Source: Ovis canadensis
Taxonomy: Eukaryota; Chordata; Mammalia; Artiodactyla; Bovidae
Length of the DNA stretch: 64,000 bases
Reading direction: 5' to 3'
Assembly (NCBI RefSeq): GCF_042477335.2
Contig: NC_091245.1
Coordinates: forward strand, 110,952,501-111,016,500
Part shown: piece by piece, positions 46,409 through 57,702 of the stretch
How positions within the stretch are numbered: position 1 is the first letter of the stretch
How the letters are laid out: the number at the start of each line of letters is the position of its first letter
Position numbers and translations under genes: made by a program
The notes under the pieces: model-generated
Told to the model about the DNA's origin: nothing
Databases searched by the model: none
The model's input: the letters and a program-made list of their open reading frames with translations, nothing else

Positions 46409-49039
46409 TCTGAAAGAGATGGGAATACCAGACCATCTGACCTGCCTCTTGAGAAACCTATATGCAGGTCAGAAAGCAACAGTTAGAACTGGACATGGAA
46501 CAACAGACTGGTTCCAAATAGGGAGAGGAGTACATCAAGGCTGTATATTGTCACCCTGCTTATTTAACTTCTATGCAGAGTACATCATTAGAAATGCTGG
46601 ACTGGAAGAAACACAAGCTGGAATCAAGACTGCTGGGAAAAATATCAATAACCTCAGATATGCAGATGACACCACCCTTATAGCAGAAAGTGAAGAGGAA
46701 CTAAAAAGCCTCTTGATGAAAGTGAAAGAGAAGAGTGAAAAAGTTGGCTTAAAGCTGAACATTCAGAAAATGAAGATCCTGGCATCCGGTCCCATCACTT
46801 CGTGGGAAATAGATGGAGAAACAGTGGAAACAGAGTCAGACTTCATTTTCTTGGGCTCCAAAATCACTGCAGATGGTGACTGCAGCCAGGAAATTAAAAG
46901 ACACTTACTCCTTGGAAGGAAAGTTATGACCGACCTAGTTCAGTTCAGTTCAGTTTAGTCGCTCAGTTGTGTCCTGCTCTTTGTGACCCCATGAATCGCA
47001 GCACGCCAGGCCTCCCTGTCTATCATCAACTCCTGGAGTTCACTCAGACTCACGTCCATCGAGTCAGTGATGCCATCAGCCATCTCATCCTCTGTCGACC
47101 CCTTCTCCTCCTGCCCCCAATCCCTCCCAGCATCAGACTCTTTTCCAATGAGTCAACTCTCCACATGAGGTGGCCATAGTACTGGAGTTTCAGCTTTAAC
47201 ATCATTCCTTCCAAAGAAATCCCAGGGCTGATCTCCCTCAGAATGGACTGGTTGGATCTCCTTGCAGTCCAAGGGACTCTCAAGAGTCTTCTCCAACACC
47301 ACAGTTCAAAAGCATTAATTCTTCAGCACTCAGCCTTCTTCACAGTCCAACTCTCACATCCATACATGACCACAGGAAAAACCATAGCCTTGACTAGATG
47401 GACCTTAGTCCGCAAAGTAATGTCTCTGCTATTGAATATGCTATCTAGGTTGATCATAGCTTTCCTTCCAAAGAGTAAGGGTCTTTTAATTTCATGGCTG
47501 CAGTCACCATCTGCAGTGATTTTGGAGCCCCAAAAATAACGTCTGACACTGTTTCCCCTGTTTCCCCATCTATTTCCCATGAAGTGATGGGACCGGATGT
47601 CATGATCATCGTTTTCTGAATGTTCAGCTTTAAGCCAACTTTTTCACTCTTCTCTTTCACTTTCATCAAGAGGCTTTTTAGTTCCTCTTCACTTTCTGCT
47701 ATAAGGGTGGTGTCATCTGCATATCTGAGGTTATTGATATTTTTCCCAGCAATCTTGATTCCAGCTTGTGTTTCTTCCAGTCCAGCATTTCTCATGATGT
47801 ACTCTGCATAGAAGTTAAATAAGCAGGGTGACAATATACAGCCTTGATGTACTCCTTTTCCTATTTGGAACCAGTCTGTTGCTCCATGTCCAGTTCTAAC
47901 TGTTGCTTCCTGACCTGCATACAGATTTCTCAAGAGGCAGGTCAGGTGGTCTGGTATTCCCATCTCTCTCAGAATTTTCCACAGTTTATTGTGATCCACA
48001 CAGTCAAAGGCTTTGGCATAGTCAATAAAGCAGAAATGAATGTTTTTTCTGGAACTCTCTTGCTTTTTCTATGCTCCAACGGATGTTTGCAATTTGATCT
48101 CTGGTTCCTCTGCCTTTTCTAAAACCAGCTTGAACATCAGGATGTTCATGGTTCATGTATTGCTGAAGCCTGGCTTGGAGAATTTTGAGCATTACTTTAC
48201 TAGTGTGTGAGATGAGTGCAATTGTGCGGTAGTTTGAGCATTCTTTGGCATTGCCTTTCTTTGGAATTGGAATGATAACTGACCTTTTCCAGTCCTGTGG
48301 CCACTGCTGAGTTTTCCAAATTTGCTGGCATATTGAGTGCAGCACTTTCACAGCATTATCTTTCAGGATTTGAAATAGCTCAACTGGAATTCCATCACCT
48401 CCACTAGCTTTGTTTGTAGTGATGCTTTCTAAGGCCCACTTGACTTCATATTCCAGGATGTCTGGCTCTAGGTGAGTGATCACACCATCATGATTATCCT
48501 GGTCATGAAGATCTTTTTTGTACAGTTCTTCTGTGTATTCTTGCCCTAGACATCATATTAAAAAGCAGAGACATTACTTTGTCCACAAAGTCTGTCTATT
48601 CAAGGCTATGGTTTTTCCAGTAGTCATGTATGGATGTCAGAGTTGGACTGTGAAGAAAGCTGAGCACCAAAGAACTGATGCTTTTGAACTGTGGTGTTGG
48701 AGAATACTCTTGAGTCCCTTGGACTGCAAGGAGATCCAACCAATCCATCCTAAAGGAGATTAGTCCTGGGTGTTCATTGGAAGGACTGATGTTGAAGCTG
48801 AAACTCCAATACTTTGGCCACCTGATGAGAAAAGCTGACTTATTGGAAAAGACTCTGATGCTAGGAAAGATTGAGGGCAGAAGGAGAAGGGGACAACAGA
48901 GGATGAGATGGTTAGCATAACCGACTCAATGGACATCGGTTTGGGTAGACTCTGGGAGTTGGTGATGGACAGGAAGACCTGGCATGCTGCAGTTCATGGG
49001 GTAGCAAAAAATCAGACACAACTGAGCAACTGAACTGAA
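46409..49039 (+). mobile_element. BovB LINE inside a SINE, itself split by another BovB
   Basis: Sense parts 46409-46938 and 48545-49039. The left part is open in frame for the RT core (GVHQGCILSPCLFNFYAEY and NNLRYADDTTLIAE). The right part carries MYGCQSWTVKKAEH and the 3' tail TGAACTGAA. 5'-truncated at the codons before EMGIPDHLTCLL. Bounded by the 9-bp TSD TCCTGCATT. Confidence 0.93.
46939..48544 (-). mobile_element. BovB LINE nested in BovB
   Basis: Antisense copy of 1606 bp, the longest BovB stretch here. On the - strand, 48022-48483 encodes YEVKWALESITTNKASGGDG and PIPKKGNAKECSNYRTIALI (the RT N-terminal part). 47454-47999 encodes the RT core with RYADDTTLIAE. 47050-47283 encodes the C-terminal part. 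CCTAG flanks it at 46934-46938 and 48545-48549. Frames are broken between these pieces. Confidence 0.93.
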
Positions 49040-49299
49040 TCCTGCATTGCAGGCAGATTCTTTACCACTGAGCCACAAGTACAGTGCAAAATAACCATTA
49101 AAATTATCTAAAAGTAATGAATGAAAAAGGAAAGAAATAATTTAAAAAATTCTTGATTACTCTCTCCCTCCAAAAAAATATAAGATGAGAGAATAGGTAC
49201 ACACAAAAAACGTGGGAAGAATACAACTTCTAAACTTGTTATTTAAACCCAAATATATCAGTAATTTTATTAAATTTAAAGTTTAATTTTCATTAAATA

Positions 49300-49411
49300 T
49301 AATAATCCCATTAGTAGACATAAATTGATAGATTAAGTAGGAAAATAAAGTTTTGTAATAATCCCATTAGTAGACATAAATTGATAGATTGAGTAGGAAA
49401 ATAAGGTTTTG
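49300..49411 (+). repeat. 56-bp tandem duplication, two copies
   Basis: TAATAATCCCATTAGTAGAC starts both 49300-49355 and 49356-49411. The copies differ at only two positions that I can see (AAGTAGG/GAGTAGG and AAAG/AAGG), so the duplication is recent. Confidence 0.92.
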
Positions 49412-49579
49412 TTAATAAGGATCATATATTAATTATCAGAATTAGAACAACTGAAAAAACAAAAGAATGAAAAATATATATAATACAAACAACATTTATT
49501 AGGAGATTATTGTTTTGTGTTAATATTAGTCAAAGAAGATTTCAATTTTTAAAAATTTTGGTGGCTTTTGTTGTTGTTG

Positions 49580-49698
49580 TTTTGGAACTTTTTTTGCCAC
49601 ACCACATGGCTTGTGAGTAGTTTCATAACCACAGATCAAACCCAACTGCCTGCAGTGGAACACAGAGTCTTAACCACTGGATTGCCAGGGAAGTCCCT
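49580..49698 (-). mobile_element. CHR-type SINE fragment
   Basis: TTTTTTTGCCACACCACATG, GATCAAACCCAACTGCCTGC, ending TTGCCAGGGAAGTCCC. Confidence 0.82.
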
Positions 49699-50835
49699 TG
49701 AGACTTCTTTTGTGGCCTGACGTAGAGTCTAGAATTTACATAAATGTTAGTTAGGACAAGGTGGTTGATGATAGTGTTGTTCAAGTATTCTATATCCTTA
49801 TATTTTCTCTGACCAGTTGTATTATAAATTATTGAAATTGAAACTTTGTCAGAAAGTTTTATGCTGTTTGAAATCAGCATAGCCACTACAGCTCTCTTAT
49901 GCCTTCTGTTTGCATGGTAGGACCATTTACAACCTCAGAGTATTTGTATACATTGCATCTCCTATGGACAGCACATGGCTGGATCTTGCTTTCTTAAATC
50001 CAATATGACAGTTTTCCCTTTGATCAGAGGACTTAATGCATTCACTTTTAATGTAATTAATGATACAATTTTACTGTTTGTTTTCTATGTTGCATGTCTT
50101 TTTCGTTCCTGTTTCCTTTTTACTGCCTTCTCTGTTCAATTTTTTTATTGTATCATATTAATCCCCCTGTTGGTTTTATAGATAGATTTTTTAAATTAAT
50201 TTATTTGAAGCAGTTTTTCTATGCATATTTAAATATCAAAGTCTAGTTCAGGTTAATCCTGATTTGATTTCAACGACATATAACTATTTAACCTCAGTAT
50301 ATCTATTTCCTCCTCTCTCTCCTTTGTACTATTATTATCATATATATTACAACTTTATTTTCTATAAATCTAAAAATATAATATTATAAATAAATAACTG
50401 TTTTAAGCAGTTTTTTTTTAAGAAACTAAAAGAAGAACACAGAAATGCAGATATATAAACAGCACATGCACACACACAGTCCTTTATAATTACCGACATG
50501 TGTTACATAGGTAGTGTTTCTGGTTTTCTTCATTCTTCCCTGTGGATACAAGTTGGATATATCCATATAGCATGGATATATGTTAAATTGCCATTTCCTT
50601 TCAGCTTGAAGAACTTCCTCTTGTATTTGTTGTCTGGCAAATCTTTGTTTACTGAGTTCACCTTTATTTTTGTAGGATATTGTTTTTGAAGGATATTGTT
50701 GCTAGGCAAAGTTTTTTGTTTTAAATGTACATGATGATTCACTTTTCTCGACTGTTTTCAAGATTTTGTCTTTGTATTTGCTTTCAGAAGTTTGACTCTG
50801 GAGTGCCTACATATAAGTCTCTTTGCATTTACCTT

Positions 50836-50957
50836 CAGTTCAATTCAGTCACTCAGTTGTGTCCAACTCCCTGCAACCTCATGGACTGCAGCACACCAGA
50901 CTTCCCTGTCCATCATCAACTCCCGGAGCCTACTCAAATCTATGTCCATCACGTTGC
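50836..50957 (-). mobile_element. 122-bp BovB insertion with exact 13-bp TSD
   Basis: Antisense BovB 3' end (CAGTTCAATTCAGTCACTC to ATGTCCATCACG). TTGCATTTACCTT is duplicated at 50823-50835 and 50958-50970. Confidence 0.94.
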
Positions 50958-51351
50958 TTGCATTTACCTTACTCAAGAATTATTGAGCTTACTGAATCTC
51001 TTAAGTTAATGTTTTCCATCAAATTTGAGCAGGTTTTAGTCATTATATATTCAGATTTTTTCTGTCCTTTTATTTCTGCTTTTCAAAGAATCCCACTACA
51101 TCTGTGTTGGAAAGTTTGCTTTTTTCTCTCCTACAGGTTTCTGAGATTATTCATCTTTCTTTATTTTTTCTGTTTTTCTGTTCTTTAGATTGGATAATTT
51201 CTATTGATTGATTTTCAAGTTCACTGATCCTGCTCCTGCCATCTCAAATTTCTGGATCATCCTTTCAGTTACTATAGTCATCTCTAGAATTTGCATTTGC
51301 TTCTTTTTTATTGCATTTATTTCTCTTTTGAGATTAATTCTTTAAACATTT

Positions 51352-51537
51352 GTTGTTTAGTTGCTGAGTCATGTCCAACTCTTTCGTGATCCCATGGGTC
51401 ACAGCCTGCCAGGCTCCTCTGTCCATGGAATTTTCCAGGCGAGTATACTGGAGTGGGTTGCCATTTCCTTCTCCAGGGGATCTGCATCTCCTGCATTGTC
51501 AGACAGATTCTTTACTGCTAAGCCACCAGGGAACCCC
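51352..51537 (-). mobile_element. Bov-tA SINE
   Basis: Antisense copy (GTTTAGTTGCTGAGTCATG through CTAAGCCACCAGGGAACCCC), with an internal gap before the tRNA head. Confidence 0.9.
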
Positions 51538-51734
51538 ATGTCCTTTAATTCTTTGAATATATTTATAAAGTATGTTCTCACCACTCTGTAGCCTTCCCTT
51601 TCTTCTTTTAAGAACCTGCATCTCTTTACCAGGGTGACTGAATATAAGAGAGATATTTTAGGGAGAATACTGGATGCTATCTCTGAACTGACATTATCCC
51701 TTTGATAACTAACACAACTTAATGTGAAAATCAT

Positions 51735-52085
51735 GTTGTTGTTGTTCAGTTGTTAAGTCCTATCCAACTCTTTGTGACCTCATGGACTGCAGCACACCAG
51801 GCTTCCCTGTCATTCACCATTTCCTGGAACTTGTTCAAACTCATGTCCATCGAGTCTGTGATGCCATCCAACCATCACATCCTCTGTTGCCCCCTTCCCC
51901 TCCTGCTCTCAATCTTTCCCTTTTCAGGGTCTTTTCCAGCATTTGGTTCTTTGTGTCAGGTGGCCAAAGTATTGGAACTTCAGCTTCAGCATCAGTCCAT
52001 CCAGTGAATATTCAGGGTTGATTTCCTTTAGGATTGACTGATTTGATCTCCTTGCTGTCCAAGGGACTCTGAAGAGTCTTATCCA
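51735..52085 (-). mobile_element. BovB LINE 3' fragment
   Basis: GTTGTTCAGTTGTTAAGTCC to GAAGAGTCTTATCCAACAC in antisense. More diverged than most copies here. Confidence 0.88.
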
Positions 52086-52098
52086 ACACTACACTTCA

Positions 52099-52185
52099 CT
52101 GCAACTAGAGAAAGTAGTAAGCAGCAACAAAGACCCAGTACAGCCAAAAATAAATAAGCAAATAAATAATAAATTCTTAAAGAAA
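52099..52185 (+). mobile_element. CHR-2 SINE 3' fragment
   Basis: CTGCAACTAGAGAAAGTAGT, AGCAACAAAGACCCAGTACA, and an AAATAAATAAG tail: the last third of CHR-2. Confidence 0.75.
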
Positions 52186-52366
52186 AATTCTGCATTTTTT
52201 CCTTATAGCATCTATTTTTGCTTGTGCTATGGTGCTTATTTGTGAGACTATTTGTCTGAAACCTGCCTAGTGTGCAAGCTGTGCACTGCACAGGGGTACG
52301 TAATCAAGGAGGAGAATGAAGGGTTAAATCCAGCCCGCAGTCCACTTGACAAGTCATACATCCTGG

Positions 52367-52461
52367 TTGTTGTTCAATTGCTAAGTCATGTCCACCTCTT
52401 TGTGACCCCATGGTCTGAAGCACACCAGGTTTCCCTGTCTTTCACTGCCTCCCGGTGATAT
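52367..52461 (-). mobile_element. 95-bp BovB insertion with 11-bp TSD
   Basis: TTGTTGTTCAATTGCTAAG to CTTTCACTGCCTCCCGGTG in antisense. ATACATCCTGG is duplicated at 52356-52366 and 52462-52472. Confidence 0.9.
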
Positions 52462-52635
52462 ATACATCCTGGTATACAGCCCCAAACATCCACTGAAGTT
52501 ATGCTCTTTTACTAATTACACAAATATATTGTCTACTCACTGTGTGTGCACATGGGTTGCATCTATCCAAACAAGCTTTTTTTTTTTTCCTAATTCACAC
52601 AAAAGATACCCAATGGATTAGCTACAGCTCAATAT

Positions 52636-52848
52636 ATGGACTTCCCTGGTGGCTCAAACGGTAAAGCGTCTGTCTACAATGCGGGAGACCTGGGTTCCAT
52701 CCCTGGGTTGCGAAGATTCTTTGGAGAAGGAAATGGCAGCCCACTCCAGGACTCTTGCCTAGGAAATCCCATGGACGGAAGAGCCTGGTGTCCATGGAGT
52801 CACAAAGAGTCAGACACGACTGAGCGACTTCACTTTTCACTTTCACAA
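52636..52848 (+). mobile_element. Bov-tA SINE with 8-bp TSD
   Basis: GGACTTCCCTGGTGGCTCAA to GACTTCACTTTTCACTTTC. CTCAATAT at 52628-52635 and 52849-52856. Close to consensus. Confidence 0.92.
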
Positions 52849-52856
52849 CTCAATAT

Positions 52857-53439
52857 GCCTCCTTTGATAAGCTCTATGAGAGCAAACACAATGGTGGTTT
52901 TTGTCTTGCTTGCACTTCCAACACTCAGCATACTACATGCAGCATAAATAGTTGTTCATTAATAGTTATTGCTTCATTAAATGAAGAAATAATCCTCAGG
53001 CATAGAATAACTGACATGTATTTTATTTTGCATGTTCCTTCCGGGTTCACTGTTTTGTTTGTCATGCTTTTTTTTTTTTTTTAACAAAACTCATTTCAGT
53101 TTCTGCAATGCAAACTGCTCTTGTGAGTCATTAGCCAAAGGCAGTATTTTGTCCTACTAATTGCTCAAGTTCCTAATCAAGCCCCTGGTACAGAGCCTCA
53201 AGCTCTTTCTTTGCTACCCCTTGTGCCCTGGAATGATTCTCAAGAGGAAGTCCCTAGAGTCTTAGATGGATCTGATTCTCTTTTGGGAATAAGCAGAGCT
53301 CTCAGATTTGGGGTTTCAAGAGGCTTTCTCTCTGCAAGAAGATCCTCCCAGGCCAGAGGATACAATGCTCTGGCCTTAAGTTAGTCCCCATACCTCTGAC
53401 ATTCAGGAAATGCTGAAATTTTATGCCTGGGGTTTTCAA
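52857..53439. other. Intergenic, nothing recognised
   Basis: A 17-base T tract near 53068 and otherwise unassigned sequence. Confidence 0.35.
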
Positions 53440-53585
53440 TTTTTTTAAATATAAATTTATTTATTTTAATTGGAGGCTAATTACTTTACAATATTGTATT
53501 GGTTTTGCCAAACATGAATCCGCCACAGGTATACACGTGTTCCCCATCCTGAACCCCCCTCCCTCCTCCCTCCTGTACCCTTATG
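53440..53585 (-). mobile_element. Bovine-type L1 3' end
   Basis: TTTTAATTGGAGGCTAATTA and CTTTACAATATTGTATTGG are the inverted 3' terminus of bovine L1, followed by the CCCCCCTCCCTCCTCCC tract of its 3' UTR. 5'-truncated. Confidence 0.85.
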
Positions 53586-54094
53586 GGCCTCTTGGAGAGA
53601 GTCTTATCTTTGTTCTTTTTTTTTTTTTTTTAAGTTCAGATGCACAACCACTAAAAGAACTTCTCTCAGATCTTTTGCCAACTTTGCAAGAAGTAAGTGG
53701 TGGCTGGTAGGAAAAAAAAAAGAGGTTTTAAATTTTATAAGTTTCTTTCTTTTCTCATTCTGGTTTTCTGATGATTTTCTTAGAGTTTCATACTTTGCCT
53801 GTGTTTTGCATGATGACCTTTTTGAGACCAAGTGCCTATAAAGTGGAATAGAATATTGTCATAAGTTTTATTTTTAAATAATGGAAGAGTCTGTTTAAAA
53901 CTATGGAGGGAGAGATAGTAAATTGGAAAACCTTCATAATGCCAGAGTTTTCATCTACTACTGAAGTCCCTGTTATCTTTTGAGTAAATAAGACTGAGGG
54001 TCAGACATTTTTCATACAGCTGTTGTCTTCTTCCCCTCTAACCTACACCTCATTCCTGAATATTCAATCAGCAAAGTTTTGATTCAGTGAAGGC
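53586..54094. other. Intergenic, nothing recognised
   Basis: A T tract at about 53616-53632, then unassigned sequence. Confidence 0.35.
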
Positions 54095-54270
54095 ATGTAG
54101 AATCTGGAGTCACATATACTGTGTTTCACACCTGGTCTTACCAGTTACTAGATATATGAGTCTGACAAGTAGTTAATATTTCCAAACTTCAAGTAGTCCA
54201 TCTTTAAAATGGGAGTACGTATTTTATTTCCTTGTAGGATAATTTCTAAGCTTTAAGTTGTGCAGACTGT
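54095..54270 (+). mobile_element. MIR SINE
   Basis: ACCAGTTACTAGATATATGA, CCAAACTTCAAGTAGTCC and TCTTTAAAATGGGAGTACG follow the MIR core and 3' part. Confidence 0.75.
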
Positions 54271-55206
54271 CTTAAGAGGACAATATATACTATATTTTAA
54301 TCAAGTGTTGTTTTTGCATTTACAAATTAACTCAGACATTCAGAGTGTAAGGACCAACTTTATTGTTCTATCGGCGTTTGAGGTCTATACGTTGTTTTGA
54401 CTCCCCTTACTTATTTTGCTCAATCTTGGGTTAGGCTCAGTTAGGCTTAATCTCTGCTCTGCTTCCATCCAGCAATGTAACACAGGGGCATCCAGATGAC
54501 TACTTCCAGAGAAATATCCTTTACATAATCTGTGTGTGCGTGTGGTGGGGTATATATACGTGTGTGTGTGATGTGGACATGGATGTGAATGGGGCTGGAG
54601 CTGGAGTTTCTAGACAGATAGATGCTAGTCTTGCAGCAGAAGAAATACAGTTTTCTTCTGAGACTTGCCCTTCTACCAGACACTAGTAGCTGTGTAAGGA
54701 ACTAACAGGAAATTGGGTAATACATATCAACCCATATCCTTGTCTCTGCACAGAGATATCAAAGCAACCCAGAGGAAGATAAAGTGTTTCCTCTGCTTTT
54801 TAATATCTTCCTAGAGAAGGCTCATCAACTTCTGTCTATCAGTGGTACATGTATCAGTATCTCAGCTGAGACGGAAAGGACATCATCTTCCCTCCAGTGT
54901 TAAGAACTTTCAAGAACAGAGAACTCAGAGTACAAGCTAAAAAGAGCTGGGTTCCCAAGTCCTCTCTGCCATGAACTAAATATACGATATTAGACAACAC
55001 TTTTATCTTTTTTGAAACTAAGCATCATCACATTTCTACAATATATTTATTTTTGAGCAGTAGATGTTTTATTACTTTGAAGAATAAAAGAAACTGTAAA
55101 ATGGCCAAAATTCCTATAATTTTCTACCATATTTTTGGAGAAAGAGCTGTTCACCAAAAGTTAGATTAAGTATTGGAAAACTAACCCCAGATGAATTATC
55201 TATGTC
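54271..55206. other. Intergenic, nothing recognised
   Basis: An impure (TG)n lies at 54530-54570. No gene seen. Confidence 0.35.
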
Positions 55207-55219
55207 CCTTCTTAATAAT

Positions 55220-55427
55220 GGAAATTCCCTCATAGCTCAGTCAATAAAGAATCTGCCTACAATGCAGGAGACTAGGGTTTGATTCCTGGGTTGGGAAGAT
55301 CCCCTGGAGAAGGAAATGGCAACCACTCCAGAATTCTTGCCTGGAGAGTCCCATGGACAGAGGAGCCTGGCAGGCTACAGTCTATGGGGTCGCAAGAATA
55401 AGACATGACTTAGCAGCTAAACCAGCA
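55220..55427 (+). mobile_element. Bov-tA SINE with exact 13-bp TSD
   Basis: AAATTCCCTCATAGCTCAG-type head to GACTTAGCAGCTAAACC. CCTTCTTAATAAT is duplicated at 55207-55219 and 55428-55440. Confidence 0.94.
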
Positions 55428-55520
55428 CCTTCTTAATAATAATGGTTTTCATTTTTTCCTGTATTGTTCATTCATGTATTTTTTTCTCTGGCAGTTTCTC
55501 AATTTTTACTACTTAATGGG

Positions 55521-55659
55521 GAGATCCCCTGGAGAAGAAAATGGCAATCCACTCCAGTACTATTGCCTGGAAAATCCCATGGACAGAGGAGCCTGGTAGG
55601 CTACAGTCTATGGGGTCGAAAAGAGTCAGACACGACTGAGCAGCTTCACTTTCACTTTC
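55521..55659 (+). mobile_element. Bov-tA SINE, 5'-truncated
   Basis: GAGATCCCCTGGAGAAGAAA to CTTCACTTTCACTTTC, lacking the tRNA head. AATGGG flanks it at 55515-55520 and 55660-55665. Confidence 0.88.
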
Positions 55660-55890
55660 AATGGGACTAAGTCTAGATTTTGACTTCAATACTTTGTCCT
55701 AGTCTCCATGTGCCCAAGGCAGTGCTGCTGTATATATCCGGCAAAGGTATGGGTCTCCTTCCCCAGACTAGATGTACCTCAAGAGTATTACTTCAATTAT
55801 TGGTTCACATAGTTATCAAAAGCTTAAGAGAGGGCAAATATTAGGCTAGGTTCTGGGTATATGGAAATGACTAAGTATGATCTCTGCTAT

Positions 55891-56112
55891 AAGAGGCTTC
55901 CCAGGTGACACTAGTGGTAAAGAATCCACCTGCCAATGCAAGAGACGTAAGAGACACATGTTCAATTCCTGGGTCTGGAAGATTGCCTGGAGGAGGAAAT
56001 GGCAACCCACTCCAGTATTCTTGCCTGGAAAATTCCATGGGCAAAGGAGCCTGGGAGGGCTATAGGCTATGGGGCTGCAACGAGCCAGACATGATTGAAT
56101 CAGCAACACTTT
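55891..56112 (+). mobile_element. Bov-tA SINE
   Basis: GGCTTCCCAGGTGACACTAG head, GGCAACCCACTCCAGTATTC body, ending GATTGAATCAGCAACAC. It contains a duplicated GAGACGTAAGAGACAC patch in the head. Confidence 0.88.
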
Positions 56113-57100
56113 CAACACTTACATTATCCCTGTCATAAAAAAGCCTAGAATATAGTTCAAAAGTTAGATAAATAATTTCAACTAAATGTGATAAGCGCCA
56201 TCACATGAGAATGAAAAACGCCAACAGAACTAAGACTGGAGAGATACTTAGATGAAAAGATGGTGATAAGAATAACCTCAAGTTTAAAGAATTGAACTTA
56301 TCCTCCACCCACTGCCTACATTGTACATATTCATCATGGACACTTTGCAAAATTCAAGAGACGGTAGAAATTTATACCGTGAGTTATACCATGCAGAATT
56401 GTGTACTACTAACATTTAGATGATTTCCATTTAGCTTTCTCTGTATTCTATATTTTGATTAGTTGAGATAATTCTGTATATACCAAATAATATCCTGCTT
56501 TTCAACCACCATTTTCCATTGAATTAAAAACTTTTCTTATGCATAATTTAAAAGCTGTGCAATATATTGATAGTCTAAAAATATTATACTAGTATTAGTT
56601 TCTGTTTATAAATATCACATATAATCATTTCTGTATTCTAAATCTTTTGTATATACATATGTATCCACATTTATGTGGGTATATATCTTTGCTTTTCATT
56701 ACAATATAGGGATCACATGACCTTTACTATTTTGATATTTCTTCCATTTAACAATATCATGAACATTTGATGCATAACACTAAAATTTTTATTGTAAAGT
56801 ATGGTATGCATTAAAAAGAGCATATAAAACAAATGCACATTTTAAGAAAAATAATAAAACAAATACCTAGGTACCCTCTGCCTAAGCTAAGAAACAAAAT
56901 CACCATAAAACTAGAAGCCTCACATATGCTCCTTTCAAATACTTCAATAGATGCCAAATAGCCACTATCATGAATTTTAGGTTAAAGAATTTCCATATTT
57001 TAAATTTCTCATGTTTTTAAAGAACATACTGCTTTGAAGAACTTATTATTTCTTAATGATGTATTATTTAATCTTGCCTTCTTTGGAAAATTAAATAAAT
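56113..57100. other. Intergenic with L1-like sequence
   Basis: About 56400-56780 resembles an old antisense L1 3' UTR (TTATGTGGGTATATATC). No gene seen. Confidence 0.4.
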
Positions 57101-57106
57101 AGAATG

Positions 57107-57337
57107 TATGTGTGTATGCTAAGTCGCTTCAGTTGTGTCTGTGTCTTTATGACCCTATGGACTGTATACTGCCAGGATTCTCTGGAGGTCCATGGGATTC
57201 TCCAGGCAAGAATATTGAAGTGGCTTGCCATGTCCTTCTCCAGGGTATCTTCCAATCCCAGGGAATCAAACCTGTGTCTTTTATGTCTTCTGCATTGGCA
57301 AGCAGTTTCTTTACTGCTGAGCTACTGGGGAAGCCCA
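57107..57337 (-). mobile_element. Bov-tA SINE
   Basis: Antisense copy (GCTAAGTCGCTTCAGTTG to GAGCTACTGGGGAAGCCC). AATAAAT-type flanks on both sides suggest a TSD. Confidence 0.9.
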
Positions 57338-57456
57338 ATAAATGGAACGCACACACACAAATATATGTATACAAACTTTGGTTAGCTTCTATTATTCAAC
57401 ATTATGATTTGAGATTCATCTACATTGATTTGTGAAAATGTAATTTGTCCCTTTAA

Positions 57457-57702
57457 GGAGTCAGCAAACTTTTTCTGTAAAGGATCAGCTAGTAAATATT
57501 TTAGATTGTGTAAGCCATATAATCTTTGTTGCCTCTTTTTAGTCTGTGTAGGCCAGACAATCTTTATTGCCTCTATTTAACTCTACTATGTTCGTGCAAA
57601 AGCAGTCATACATAATACATAAAAATGGGTGTGACTGTGTTCCAATAAAGCCTTACTTACAAAAACAGCTGACCTGTGGGCTGTAGTTTGCCCACCCTTG
57701 TT
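57457..57702 (+). mobile_element. hAT-type non-autonomous DNA transposon, near complete
   Basis: GAGTCAGCAAACTTTTTCTG starts and CTGTAGTTTGCCCACCCTTG ends the element. These are imperfect terminal inverted repeats of about 15 bp. The internal GTGTTCCAATAAAGCC and TAGTAAATATTTTAGATTG match the mammalian family I know by the GGTCGGCAAACT start. Confidence 0.7.

Larger units (their letters stand above)
46227..49075 (-). mobile_element. Bov-tA SINE split by a BovB insertion
   Basis: The left part 46227-46408 (GTTGTTTAGTTGCTAAGAC to GGTATCCTGCATT) and the right part 49040-49075 (TCCTGCATTGCAGGCAGATT, then ACCACTGAGCCAC) form one antisense Bov-tA. TCCTGCATT is duplicated at 46400-46408 and 49040-49048, marking the BovB insertion point. 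Confidence 0.92.
49700..51600 (-). mobile_element. Old L1 LINE (5' region of an L1M-type element), host of younger insertions
   Basis: ATAGCCACTACAGCTCTCTT, CCTATGGACAGCACATGGCT, TTTAATGTAATTAATGATAC and TTGGATAATTTCTATTGAT follow the antisense order of a well-known old L1 segment. It is interrupted by a short BovB (50836-50957) and a Bov-tA (51352-51537). Confidence 0.65.
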
